The position numbers and the translations under genes are program-made. Below are positions 1 through 6,245 of a stretch of 10,261 bases of DNA, one piece after another. The notes under the pieces are model-generated. The model was not told the origin of the DNA, made no database searches, and saw only the letters and a list, made by a program, of their open reading frames with translations. This stretch comes from JAJTFW01 sp964534995 (GTDB lineage Bacteria; Bacteroidota; Bacteroidia; AKYH767-A; OLB10): assembly GCA_964534995.1 (NCBI GenBank), contig CAZHSC010000105.1, positions 1-10,261 on the forward strand. Direction: 5' to 3'. Every line of letters starts with the position of its first letter. Position 1 is the first letter of the stretch.

Positions 1-20
1 CGACAGTCAACTCATATGGT

Positions 21-54
21 TTCCCTGAAGCGTGCTTCGCACTGCTTCAGGGAA
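21..54. repeat. Strong inverted repeat (hairpin)
   Basis: TTCCCTGAAGC (21-31) pairs perfectly with GCTTCAGGGAA (44-54). Inside it GTGC (32-35) pairs with GCAC (39-42) around a TTC loop, leaving a single bulged T at 43. This gives about 15 base pairs. No T-run follows directly, so it is not a textbook intrinsic terminator. It could be the end of a transcript from an upstream gene outside the window, or a palindromic intergenic element. Confidence 0.6.
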
Positions 55-560
55 CGTATATAAATGTATATTCCCTCCTCATTAAAGGGATCACCTTTAC
101 TTTTAATTGGGGCGGGGACGCTGATTTACCGGCGAAATGGCCAGCTGAATTGATTGCAATTGTTTGTTCTGTCCGGTCTTGGCTTATTAGTTTATGTCTA
201 AAAAATATTCCATAGATGATGAATGATTCTGAATGTGAATGTTGCCGGTTTATCCTTGTATTTTTTCTTTTTTCTGCGAGACCTTCATTTACCTGCCGCC
301 CCGCTTACGGTTGTTCAGGGGAAAATAGTTTATTGTAGTATCAGGTAAAGAGCTAAAAATGCTACTTAATTATCAGAATATGGTGCAAACATTTGTATCC
401 GTTTCTTCAAAGCTTTCAGGATGTCTGCGATGAAATCATTACGTACTTTTGTGAGCAGGATATGCGGATTTGCAGATATACACCTGTTCTGTTTGAACTT
501 TAAAAGTGTTAACTGAAAATATGAAAATTTAAGTTTCCCTCTGCACAGGCATATCCTGTT

Positions 561-568
561 TATCTTTG
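561..568 (+). promoter_or_regulatory. Candidate Bacteroidota -7 promoter box
   Basis: TATCTTTG is an exact match to the Bacteroidota -7 consensus TAnnTTTG. It ends five bases before the ATG at 574, so transcription would begin at or very near the start codon. No clear TTG -33 element lies at the usual distance; the best candidate is CTG at 541-543, 17 bp upstream. An eight-base match can occur by chance, so this is tentative. Confidence 0.4.
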
Positions 569-573
569 CCACT

Positions 574-1485
574 ATGATTGAAGCTAAAATACCTGCAGCA
601 CTAACTCCGGGATCTACTATTGGGATCTTCGCTGCTGCCCGTAAAGTCCTTCCTGAAGAACTGGCACCCGGCATCGCCCTGATGGAATCCTGGGGATACC
701 GCGTGAAGGTTTCTCCGAACCTTTATGGTGAATTCCACCAGTTCAGCGGAACCGATGCCATGCGCGCTGCCGATCTTCAGTCTATGCTGGATGACCCCGG
801 TCTGGATGCCATCATCTGTGCGAGGGGAGGATATGGTTGCGTACGTATCATCGACCATCTTGATTTCTCGGCTTTTCTCGCCCATCCGAAATGGCTGATT
901 GGGTTCAGCGATGTAACGGTATTGCATAGCCACATTCATAGTAATTTTAGTATCCCCACACTGCATGCTCCCATGGTTTTCAGTATGACGGATGAACGAA
1001 GCAGCCTCCCGGCGCTGGACAATATGGCAAGGGTACTGAAAGGTGAATCCTTGCACTATAACGTGGAGGAACATCCGAATAACCGGAATGGCAATGCGGA
1101 AGGCCTGCTGGTAGGCGGTAACCTCAGCCTGCTCTATGCCCTGTCCGGCAGCCCCTCCGATCTCGATACACGTGGTAAAATCCTGTTTCTCGAAGACCTG
1201 GACGAATATCTCTATCATATCGACCGCATGATGATGCAGCTAAAGCGTTCCGGTAAGTTGTCCGGACTCCGGGGCCTGATCGTTGGCGGTATGAGTGATA
1301 TGAAGGATAATGTGGTTCCTTTTGGGAAGTCTGCCGAGGAAATCATAGCAGAGCAGGTGGCTGAATTTGATTATCCGGTTTGCATGAATTTTCCTGCCGG
1401 TCATATTCGCGAGAACCACCCCCTGGTGCTTGGGGCAAAAGCATCCCTTCAGGTAAAGGGATCTGCATCCCTGAAGTATCTGTAA
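574..1485 (+). CDS. ldcA: LD-carboxypeptidase (peptidase family S66)
   Basis: A 303-residue protein of the S66 family. These cytoplasmic serine peptidases remove the terminal D-alanine from murein tetrapeptides during peptidoglycan recycling; the MccF branch instead cleaves microcin C-like peptides. The family catalytic residues are visible: nucleophile Ser112 in GFSDVT, Glu207 in ILFLEDLDE and His277 in FPAGHIRENHP. The N-terminal segment PGSTIGIFAAARKV and the ICARGGYGCVRII stretch are also typical, and length matches the family. No signal peptide is seen, in keeping with a cytoplasmic enzyme. The ATG at 574 gives the usual roughly ten residues before the first beta strand and no better start lies nearby. 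There is no Shine-Dalgarno sequence, and a -7 box ends five bases upstream. The next gene follows in the same direction after 117 bp. The alternative is an MccF-like immunity peptidase, which the sequence alone does not exclude. Confidence 0.9.
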   Translation: MIEAKIPAALTPGSTIGIFAAARKVLPEELAPGIALMESWGYRVKVSPNLYGEFHQFSGTDAMRAADLQSMLDDPGLDAIICARGGYGCVRIIDHLDFSAFLAHPKWLIGFSDVTVLHSHIHSNFSIPTLHAPMVFSMTDERSSLPALDNMARVLKGESLHYNVEEHPNNRNGNAEGLLVGGNLSLLYALSGSPSDLDTRGKILFLEDLDEYLYHIDRMMMQLKRSGKLSGLRGLIVGGMSDMKDNVVPFGKSAEEIIAEQVAEFDYPVCMNFPAGHIRENHPLVLGAKASLQVKGSASLKYL

Positions 1486-1602
1486 TCGTCTCTGAGAGTA
1501 TTTATTTTTTATCCCGGAAATGCTCCAGACGCAGAAATATATTCCGCTCCCGCATAATTCCAAAGCGGGTACTTATCGGATAAACCTTTTTCATCTACAT
1601 GT

Positions 1603-1962
1603 ATGACTGACATCTTCCAAATCGGCCCCCGCGGCGAAGCCATCGCCTTGCGCTATCTTAAACAAATTGGCTATAAAATTTTGGCCCGCAATTTCCGATA
1701 CCAAAAAGGTGAAATTGATATCATCGCCACCGACAATACCTTCCTGATTATTGTGGAAGTGAAAAGCAGAAGCTATCCCCACTACGGTACTCCCGAATCG
1801 TCAATTGGTTCAACAAAGACGGAACTCATGGCCCTGGCCGCGGGCTTTTATCAGGAATTGCACAACATCCGGCAGGAAATACGCTTCGATGTGATTTCTA
1901 TTGTTTTCCGCCCGGGAAAGAAAGCTGAACTTATGCATATTCGGGAAGCATTTCAAGGTTAA
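1603..1962 (+). CDS. yraN: YraN family protein (UPF0102), putative endonuclease-fold
   Basis: A 119-residue protein, the normal length for UPF0102/YraN. The family has a restriction-endonuclease-like fold. Here the expected acidic and lysine positions appear as GEIDIIATD followed by IIVEVKSRS, matching the D...ExK arrangement. The N-terminal GEAIALRYLKQIGYKILARNFR and the C-terminal RFDVISIVF are also family hallmarks. The in vivo role is not settled; nucleic-acid processing is inferred from the fold. The ATG at 1603 is chosen because the overlapping ATG at 1599 meets a stop after three codons. The gene lies 117 bp after the LD-carboxypeptidase and 161 bp before the pseudouridine synthase, all rightward, so cotranscription is possible but the gaps are wide. 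Confidence 0.9.
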   Translation: MTDIFQIGPRGEAIALRYLKQIGYKILARNFRYQKGEIDIIATDNTFLIIVEVKSRSYPHYGTPESSIGSTKTELMALAAGFYQELHNIRQEIRFDVISIVFRPGKKAELMHIREAFQG

Positions 1963-2023
1963 GCATGGTAGCGCATTGTCAATAACCCGGCCCTTCTTTT
2001 TCAAATTTTCTCTCAAAAAAGCT

Positions 2024-2050
2024 GTATTTGACGCAAAATCAATACTTTTT
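2024..2050 (+). terminator. Weak candidate intrinsic terminator after yraN
   Basis: GTATTTGA (2024-2031) pairs with TCAATAC (2039-2045) with one bulged T, around a seven-base loop, and TTTTT follows directly at 2046-2050. It lies 62 bases after the yraN stop. The stem is AT-rich and weak, so this is a possibility rather than a firm call. It would separate yraN from the next gene, which has its own candidate promoter. Confidence 0.3.
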
Positions 2051-2073
2051 GGCAAAAAATAGGTGAAAAATAA

Positions 2074-2105
2074 TTGCTGCTTATCAACATTAATTGCGAC
2101 CTTTG
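2074..2105 (+). promoter_or_regulatory. Candidate promoter for the pseudouridine synthase gene
   Basis: GACCTTTG (2098-2105) matches seven of eight positions of the Bacteroidota -7 box TAnnTTTG (two of them unconstrained). A TTG at 2074-2076 lies 21 bp upstream, in the -33 range. Transcription would start about 2110-2112, giving a leader of about a dozen bases before the ATG at 2124 and supporting that start over the upstream TTG at 2094. Confidence 0.35.
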
Positions 2106-2123
2106 CAGCCCTATTTATTGAAA

Positions 2124-3805
2124 ATGAAAAAGAAAAGTAGCCACAGCCGTGATGGTGCACGTGGCGCAAAAAATGATCGCTCCCAACCAGGAACAGGAAG
2201 AGAAAGAGGAAGAGCCACAAGAAGTGATGATGGAAATAGCCGTTCCGCAAGAACTGAAAAGGCTTCCTCCTGGGATGATTTTGACCGTGCAACGGATACC
2301 CGCAGGGCTTCCACTGGTTCCGGCAGTCTGGAGAAGAAGGCTTGTAAAAGCTACAGCCGTACAAAATTTAACGCTGTAGAGGAAGGGAAAGGACTGGTTT
2401 CCCGCCGTGATGAACGCGATGAGCGCAAGCCCTATGGCGACCGCGACGAGAAACGCCCCTATACCCGCCGTGATGACCGCGATGAGCGCAAGCCCTATGG
2501 TGACCGCGACGAGAAACGCCCCTATACCCGCCGTGATGACCGCGNNNNNNNNNNNNNNNNNNNNNNNNNNNNNNNNNNNNNNNNNNNNNNNNNNNNNNNN
2601 NNNNNNNNNNNNNNNNNNNNNNNNNNNNNNNNNNNNNNNNNNNNAAACGCCCCTATACCCGCCGTGATGACCGCGGTGAGCGCAGGCCCTATGGCGATCG
2701 TGAAGAGAAACGCCCCTACACCCGCCGTGATGACCGCGATGAGCGCAGGCCCTATGGCGACCGTGAAGACAAACGCCCCTATACCCGCCGCGATGACCGC
2801 AATGAGCGCAAGCCCTATGGTGATCGTGAAGAGAAACGCCCCTATACCCGCCGCGATGACCGTGACGAGCGTAAAAATTACAGTGATCGCGAAGAGAAAA
2901 GCCCTTACCCAAACAGGGAAGAGCGGGGAAAAAATAAACCCAGCCGGGAGGACCGTCATGCCCATTTTGAAAAGAGATCGTCGTACCGTGAATCTTATAC
3001 ACGGGGTGAGGAACGACGTTCGGCGCCCAGGAAACGCAATGCCAGTCAGGGTCCCGACCTGAGCGGAGAGATCCGCCTTAACCGCTTTATCTCGATGGCC
3101 GGGATTGGATCACGCAGAGAAGCGGACGACCTGATTACCGCCGGACTGATTTCCGTAAACGGGAAGCTGGTAACCGAACTGGGAACAAAAGTAAAGCCGG
3201 GCGATGATGTACGATATAACGGAGAGCGTATACGAAATGAAAAGCATGTGTATCTCCTGTTAAATAAACCCAAAGACTATATTACCACTGTTGATGATCC
3301 TAATGATCGTAAAACTGTAATGGAGCTCATTGCCGGCGCCTGCCCGGAAAGAATATATCCGGTAGGCCGTCTGGATCGCAATACTACAGGGCTGCTCTTG
3401 TTCACGAATGACGGGGATCTTGCGAAATATTTAACCCATCCGGGCTCGCGTGTTAAAAAAATATACCATGCAGAACTGGATAAAAATGTGAAAGTCGCCG
3501 ATTTAAGGAAGCTAACGGAAGGTGTTGAACTGGAAGATGGCATCAGCAGCGTGGATGCGGTGGATTATGATGGCGACGGCGCTGACAAGAAGAAGGTGGG
3601 TCTCGAGCTTCACAGTGGGAAAAACCGTGTCGTCAGGAGACTCTTCGAGGCGCTGGGCTATGAAGTGAAAAAACTCGACCGCGTCAGTTTCGCGGGCCTT
3701 ACCAAGAAAGATCTGCCTCGCGGACGGTGGCGGATCCTTGATGAAAGAGAAATCGGATTTTTAAAGATGATGGGAACAGGAAAGAAGAAGGTTCAAGTAG
3801 ATTAG
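2124..3805 (+). CDS. RsuA/RluB-family rRNA pseudouridine synthase with long repetitive N-terminal extension (contains assembly gap)
   Basis: Isomerises a specific uridine in ribosomal RNA to pseudouridine. The C-terminal part is a complete enzyme. An S4 RNA-binding domain begins at about 3077 (LNRFISMAGIGSRREADDLI). The catalytic motif GRLDRNTTGLLLFTNDGDLA has its aspartate at 3374-3376, and the closing motif is KNRVVRRLFEALGYEVKKLDRV. Before this lie a basic, disordered-looking leader (MKKKSSHSRDGARG onward) and an array of 21-residue repeats rich in Arg, Asp, Glu, Lys and Tyr. The reading frame changes across the 100 Ns at 2545-2644, but the same repeat resumes in frame with the S4 domain after the gap. 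The gene is therefore very likely intact, at 537 residues plus 21 per missing repeat. ATG 2124 is preferred over TTG 2094 because a -7-like box lies at 2098-2105. Long charged N-terminal extensions are common on this enzyme in Bacteroidota and may bind RNA. Whether the target is 16S (RsuA) or 23S (RluB-like) rRNA cannot be decided here. Confidence 0.9.
2418..2926 (+). repeat. 63-bp (21-residue) in-frame tandem repeat inside the pseudouridine synthase
   Basis: Units of exactly 63 bp start at 2418 and 2481, with a third cut by the gap at 2544. After the gap, whole units start at 2675, 2738 and 2801, and a degenerate unit at 2864 fades out by about 2926. Each encodes a segment built on DERKPYGDRDEKRPY followed by TRRDDR. 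Copies before the gap are almost identical in DNA. Those after it vary more, for example GDREEK, GDREDK and NERK. A highly charged, low-complexity, probably disordered segment is expected. Confidence 0.9.
2545..2644. other. Assembly gap (100 Ns, placeholder length)
   Basis: Exactly 100 Ns interrupt the 63-bp repeat. From the phase of the repeat on either side, the real missing length should be 32 bases plus a multiple of 63, which is incompatible with 100. The run is therefore a conventional placeholder left where the repeat could not be assembled, and it is what breaks the reading frame. Confidence 0.95.
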
Positions 3806-3945
3806 TTGCTTTTAGCCCTTGTTTGCCTGACGGATGGCGACATGTAATGGATAAAGCAAAAGGAGAAGAAAAAGGCAAAAAGTTTTTTAGAAGCCGCGTA
3901 TGGTTCCTGACGGAAATATGTGAAGTGCCTGATGTTGAAAATAAC

Positions 3946-3990
3946 AAAGGAGGTTGTCACTGATTTTAAGGACAACCTCCTTTTATTTAA
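3946..3990 (+). terminator. Strong intrinsic terminator between convergent genes
   Basis: AAAGGAGGTTGTC (3946-3958) pairs perfectly over 13 bp with GACAACCTCCTTT (3971-3983), with a 12-base loop, followed by a T-rich tail (TTTATTTAATTTTTT). It lies 140 bases past the pseudouridine synthase stop and 58 bases past the end of the leftward gene at 4042. It mainly fits the rightward transcript; the A-rich side (GAAAATAACAAA) could give weaker termination leftward. Confidence 0.8.
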
Positions 3991-4041
3991 TTTTTTGATA
4001 AGATGGCTATAGTACCCGGTTTATTGAAGGGCCGGTAATTT

Positions 4042-5916
4042 TTATTTTGTTACCACCATCAGTTTGGTATCAATACTCTTACCTGAAATTTCAAGTGAAT
4101 ATACGTAGGTTCCCTGTGAAAGATCATTTGACTGCACGAGGATTTGTCCGGGACCGGACTGATGGACCGGATACTGCCGGATCAGGTTACCGCTGATATC
4201 CCTGATACTGATGATGGCGTTATCATGCTTTTCTGAGATGAAATAACGTATAAGCGTTTCCTTGCCGGCCGGGTTGGGTTGATTCTGGAATAAACGGTCT
4301 TCGCCATCAGCAGCATCCATGGATGCTTTACCGGAGGCAGCATTGCAAATATCAGCGACACATTGCTTAAGTTCATTTAATTCATGTTGCAAGGCTTCTA
4401 TTTTGGAGTCTTTGATGGTCTGCTGCTGACCCAGTTCGCGGATTGCATTCACCTGTGCAATCAGGATGGCGTGGATGTTGAGTGCAAGATACCCGTCTTC
4501 GTCTTTGCTCACACATTCAGGAAAAACTTTCTGAACTTCCTGAGCGGTAAATCCGATAGCTTCTCCTGCCAGCACCTGTTCATCAAATGTTCTGCCCTCC
4601 GCATTTTTGTAGTGATAGGTAAGCGGACGCAGTTGCATGATTTCCTGAAGGCCTTTGGTATATTCTCCATCAATGTTTTTTAAGCGCGCATCTGAAACGA
4701 TGGTCCAGGTAGAGGTCGAAGGCTTGCGTCCCTGATCTAAACTCAGTTCTAACTGGCCTCCCGGTCCGAGTTTACCTATGCCCAGCCTGTTTTGTATAAA
4801 TACATTGCCATCTTTAAAATATGCGGCCCACGCGGTATCTCCGCCGGTGGCGCTGCCATACACACCGATTCTTCTGCCTGAAACAATGGATGCGCCGCTA
4901 CCATTGTTTGCAATGCCATACACACCATACCGGTTTCCTAACTCACCGCGGCCTTCTCCATATACCCCGTAACCATCATCCGTTGCCGCAGCACCTTCAG
5001 CCGTTCCCCTGATCCCAGTGGTTGATGCCAGGGCATCTACACCCACTGAACTGCCGTTTACTCCTGTTGGAAGAACCTGAGCGAGTAAGGCGGTAGCACT
5101 TCCTGTCGCCTGAAACCTGCCTGCCATTACACCTGCAGTATTCTCGTGAACTTCAAATTTAAAGGAGGGAACAGAAGTTCCAATACCCACATTTCCGCTC
5201 TTTAAAACCACCATGGCATTGCTGGGAGAACCCTGGACGCCATTTCCGATGGTAAACAGGCGATCGTTGGGGTCAAATCCCCCCGGATCGAAAGGAGTAT
5301 AAGGGACATTGAAGGATCCAATTGCAGTTTCACAAAAAGTTGGGGCGCCGGTGTGGAATCCGAGGGCAGTAGAAAAATCACCCGTGGCGTTGGAATAGGA
5401 GCCGGTGGCAACACTTGATTGCCCCGAAGCGGAGCAATGATCACCGCTCACCAATGAATTATTTCCAAAAGCAAGATTGGTAAATCCCAGTGCTGACGAG
5501 TAACTACCGGAAGCTACGTTATTATGACCGAAGGCCACGGAACCATAGCCGGGAGCGTCCCATTGCCCGGAAGAAACGGAGCCCGCCCGCAAAGCGGCAA
5601 GGTCAGGTACCCACATCAGGCGGGTGCCGGCACCGGTTACCGGTGTACTGCCGCTCGTTCCGTTCAACAGCACGGAGCCATTCACCTGGAATTTCGCCTG
5701 GGGACTGGCGGTGCCAATGCCCACTCTGCCTCCCGAATTGGTGATGACCATACGCGTGGTACTGTTGGTTTTGAAGTACAGATTTTTTGCATCCGTAGTT
5801 CCGATGAAATTGGTGCCCGGAACCGTTCCTGAATTTCCGGTAAGCGACCATTGTGCCTGTATCACTTCTGTTCCGGACAAAAGGAAAATAAGGCTGAGTA
5901 GTGTAAATTTTTTCAT
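4042..5916 (-). CDS. Secreted tail-fibre/YadA-head-like protein with S74 chaperone domain and T9SS sorting domain
   Basis: A 624-residue secreted protein. It starts with a signal peptide (MKKFTLLSLIFLLSG..., likely cleaved after QAQ near residue 22). Starting at ATG 5916 puts this signal at the N-terminus; an upstream start at 5961 would bury it. The order is: a VGIGTASP motif near residue 65; YadA-head-like repeats (SVAFG, SALGF, SVATGSYS, STALGF) at about 123-202; a second VGIGTSVP motif near 243; Gly-rich YGVYG repeats at about 315-355; a peptidase S74 domain beginning SDARLK at 408-413; a coiled coil at about 483-525; and a T9SS type A sorting domain at 541-624 (QPNPAG ... QGTYVYSLEISG ... 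LMVVTK). S74 domains fold trimeric fibres and cleave themselves at the serine of this motif; Ser408 and Lys413 have the spacing of the known dyad. The protein is probably a trimeric surface fibre or adhesin. The target is unknown. It is divergent from the propeller gene at 6246. Confidence 0.88.
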   Translation of the reverse strand: MKKFTLLSLIFLLSGTEVIQAQWSLTGNSGTVPGTNFIGTTDAKNLYFKTNSTTRMVITNSGGRVGIGTASPQAKFQVNGSVLLNGTSGSTPVTGAGTRLMWVPDLAALRAGSVSSGQWDAPGYGSVAFGHNNVASGSYSSALGFTNLAFGNNSLVSGDHCSASGQSSVATGSYSNATGDFSTALGFHTGAPTFCETAIGSFNVPYTPFDPGGFDPNDRLFTIGNGVQGSPSNAMVVLKSGNVGIGTSVPSFKFEVHENTAGVMAGRFQATGSATALLAQVLPTGVNGSSVGVDALASTTGIRGTAEGAAATDDGYGVYGEGRGELGNRYGVYGIANNGSGASIVSGRRIGVYGSATGGDTAWAAYFKDGNVFIQNRLGIGKLGPGGQLELSLDQGRKPSTSTWTIVSDARLKNIDGEYTKGLQEIMQLRPLTYHYKNAEGRTFDEQVLAGEAIGFTAQEVQKVFPECVSKDEDGYLALNIHAILIAQVNAIRELGQQQTIKDSKIEALQHELNELKQCVADICNAASGKASMDAADGEDRLFQNQPNPAGKETLIRYFISEKHDNAIISIRDISGNLIRQYPVHQSGPGQILVQSNDLSQGTYVYSLEISGKSIDTKLMVVTK

Positions 5917-6245
5917 GAAGAAATTTGTTAAAGGAGCATTTAATATAAGTTCTAATGGCAAGTTACTTAATTATTAAATATCTTTCAAATAAAAACCAAT
6001 GCAAGGTAATTACCCCTTGTATCACTTACTATTTGAAATCAAAACCTGTATCGCCCAGTCACCAATTCAGAAATCCTGATTTCAGGAGTTGATGGCCAGG
6101 CATATTCTCTGCTAAAACAGGGACTGGAGCAAGCCCTGTTTCATTTTCTCATGCTATTTTTACACAATGACTAAACCAATAGCGCTTTTAATCCGTTTTC
6201 GGTCATATTTATGCTTCCTTGTAAAAACAAAAAGACTTGAATAAT
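5917..6245. promoter_or_regulatory. Divergent intergenic region between two T9SS cargo genes
   Basis: This 329-bp region must hold the promoters of both divergent genes, but I find no full TAnnTTTG box with a well-spaced TTG on either strand. Near matches are TTTATTTG on the minus strand (plus-strand CAAATAAA, near 5986) and TATTTTTA at 6155-6162 on the plus strand. It also holds the perfect palindrome GGTAATTACC at 6005-6014, nested in CAAGG...CCTTG, and a hairpin at 6115-6141. No gene is visible. Confidence 0.45.
6115..6141. repeat. Inverted repeat (8-bp stem) upstream of the propeller gene
   Basis: AAACAGGG (6115-6122) pairs exactly with CCCTGTTT (6134-6141) around an 11-base loop. It is followed by CATTTTCTC on the plus strand and by TTTTAGC on the minus strand, so it is only weakly terminator-like. 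It lies 105 bases before the ATG at 6246 and could be a leader hairpin or an operator. Confidence 0.4.

Larger units (their letters stand above)
1..573. other. Non-coding upstream region with hairpin and repeat remnants
   Basis: I see no credible gene in this stretch. The only long reading frame (leftward, 674-366) overlaps the start of the LD-carboxypeptidase gene and resembles no family I know. Visible structure is a strong hairpin at 21-54, an alternative pairing at 49-76, a degenerate inverted match at 107-132 to the core of the tandem repeat at 9551-9974, and a short match at 388-404 to the second half of that repeat. The 3' end carries a candidate promoter for the next gene. Confidence 0.6.

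Noticed and set aside
366..1218. Leftward open frames (674-366 and 1218-601) near the LD-carboxypeptidase
   Set aside because: They lie opposite, or overlap the start of, a well-supported gene and resemble no known protein.
1446..1476. Hairpin AGGGAT-CTGC-ATCCCT with CTTC/GAAG arms as a terminator of the LD-carboxypeptidase gene
   Set aside because: It lies inside the coding sequence before the stop codon and no T-run follows directly; probably a by-product of codon use.
2115..3002. Long leftward and alternative rightward open frames over the 63-bp repeat
   Set aside because: They are shadows created by a repeat whose length is a multiple of three and by the N run. Only the frame that joins the S4 domain gives recognisable protein.
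2124..3805. Pseudogene or two separate genes because of the frame change at the gap
   Set aside because: The repeat peptide is the same on both sides of the Ns and the frame after the gap joins the S4 domain, so the break follows from the placeholder length.
3847..3963. 38-residue open frame (MDKAKGEEKGKKFF...) between the convergent genes
   Set aside because: It ends inside the left arm/loop of the terminator hairpin, has no recognisable family, and its length is within chance expectation.
4042..5916. Prophage tail fibre, suggested by the S74 domain and the GIGT motifs
   Set aside because: The protein has a signal peptide and a T9SS sorting domain and no phage genes adjoin it, so it is a host secreted protein with a fibre-like fold.
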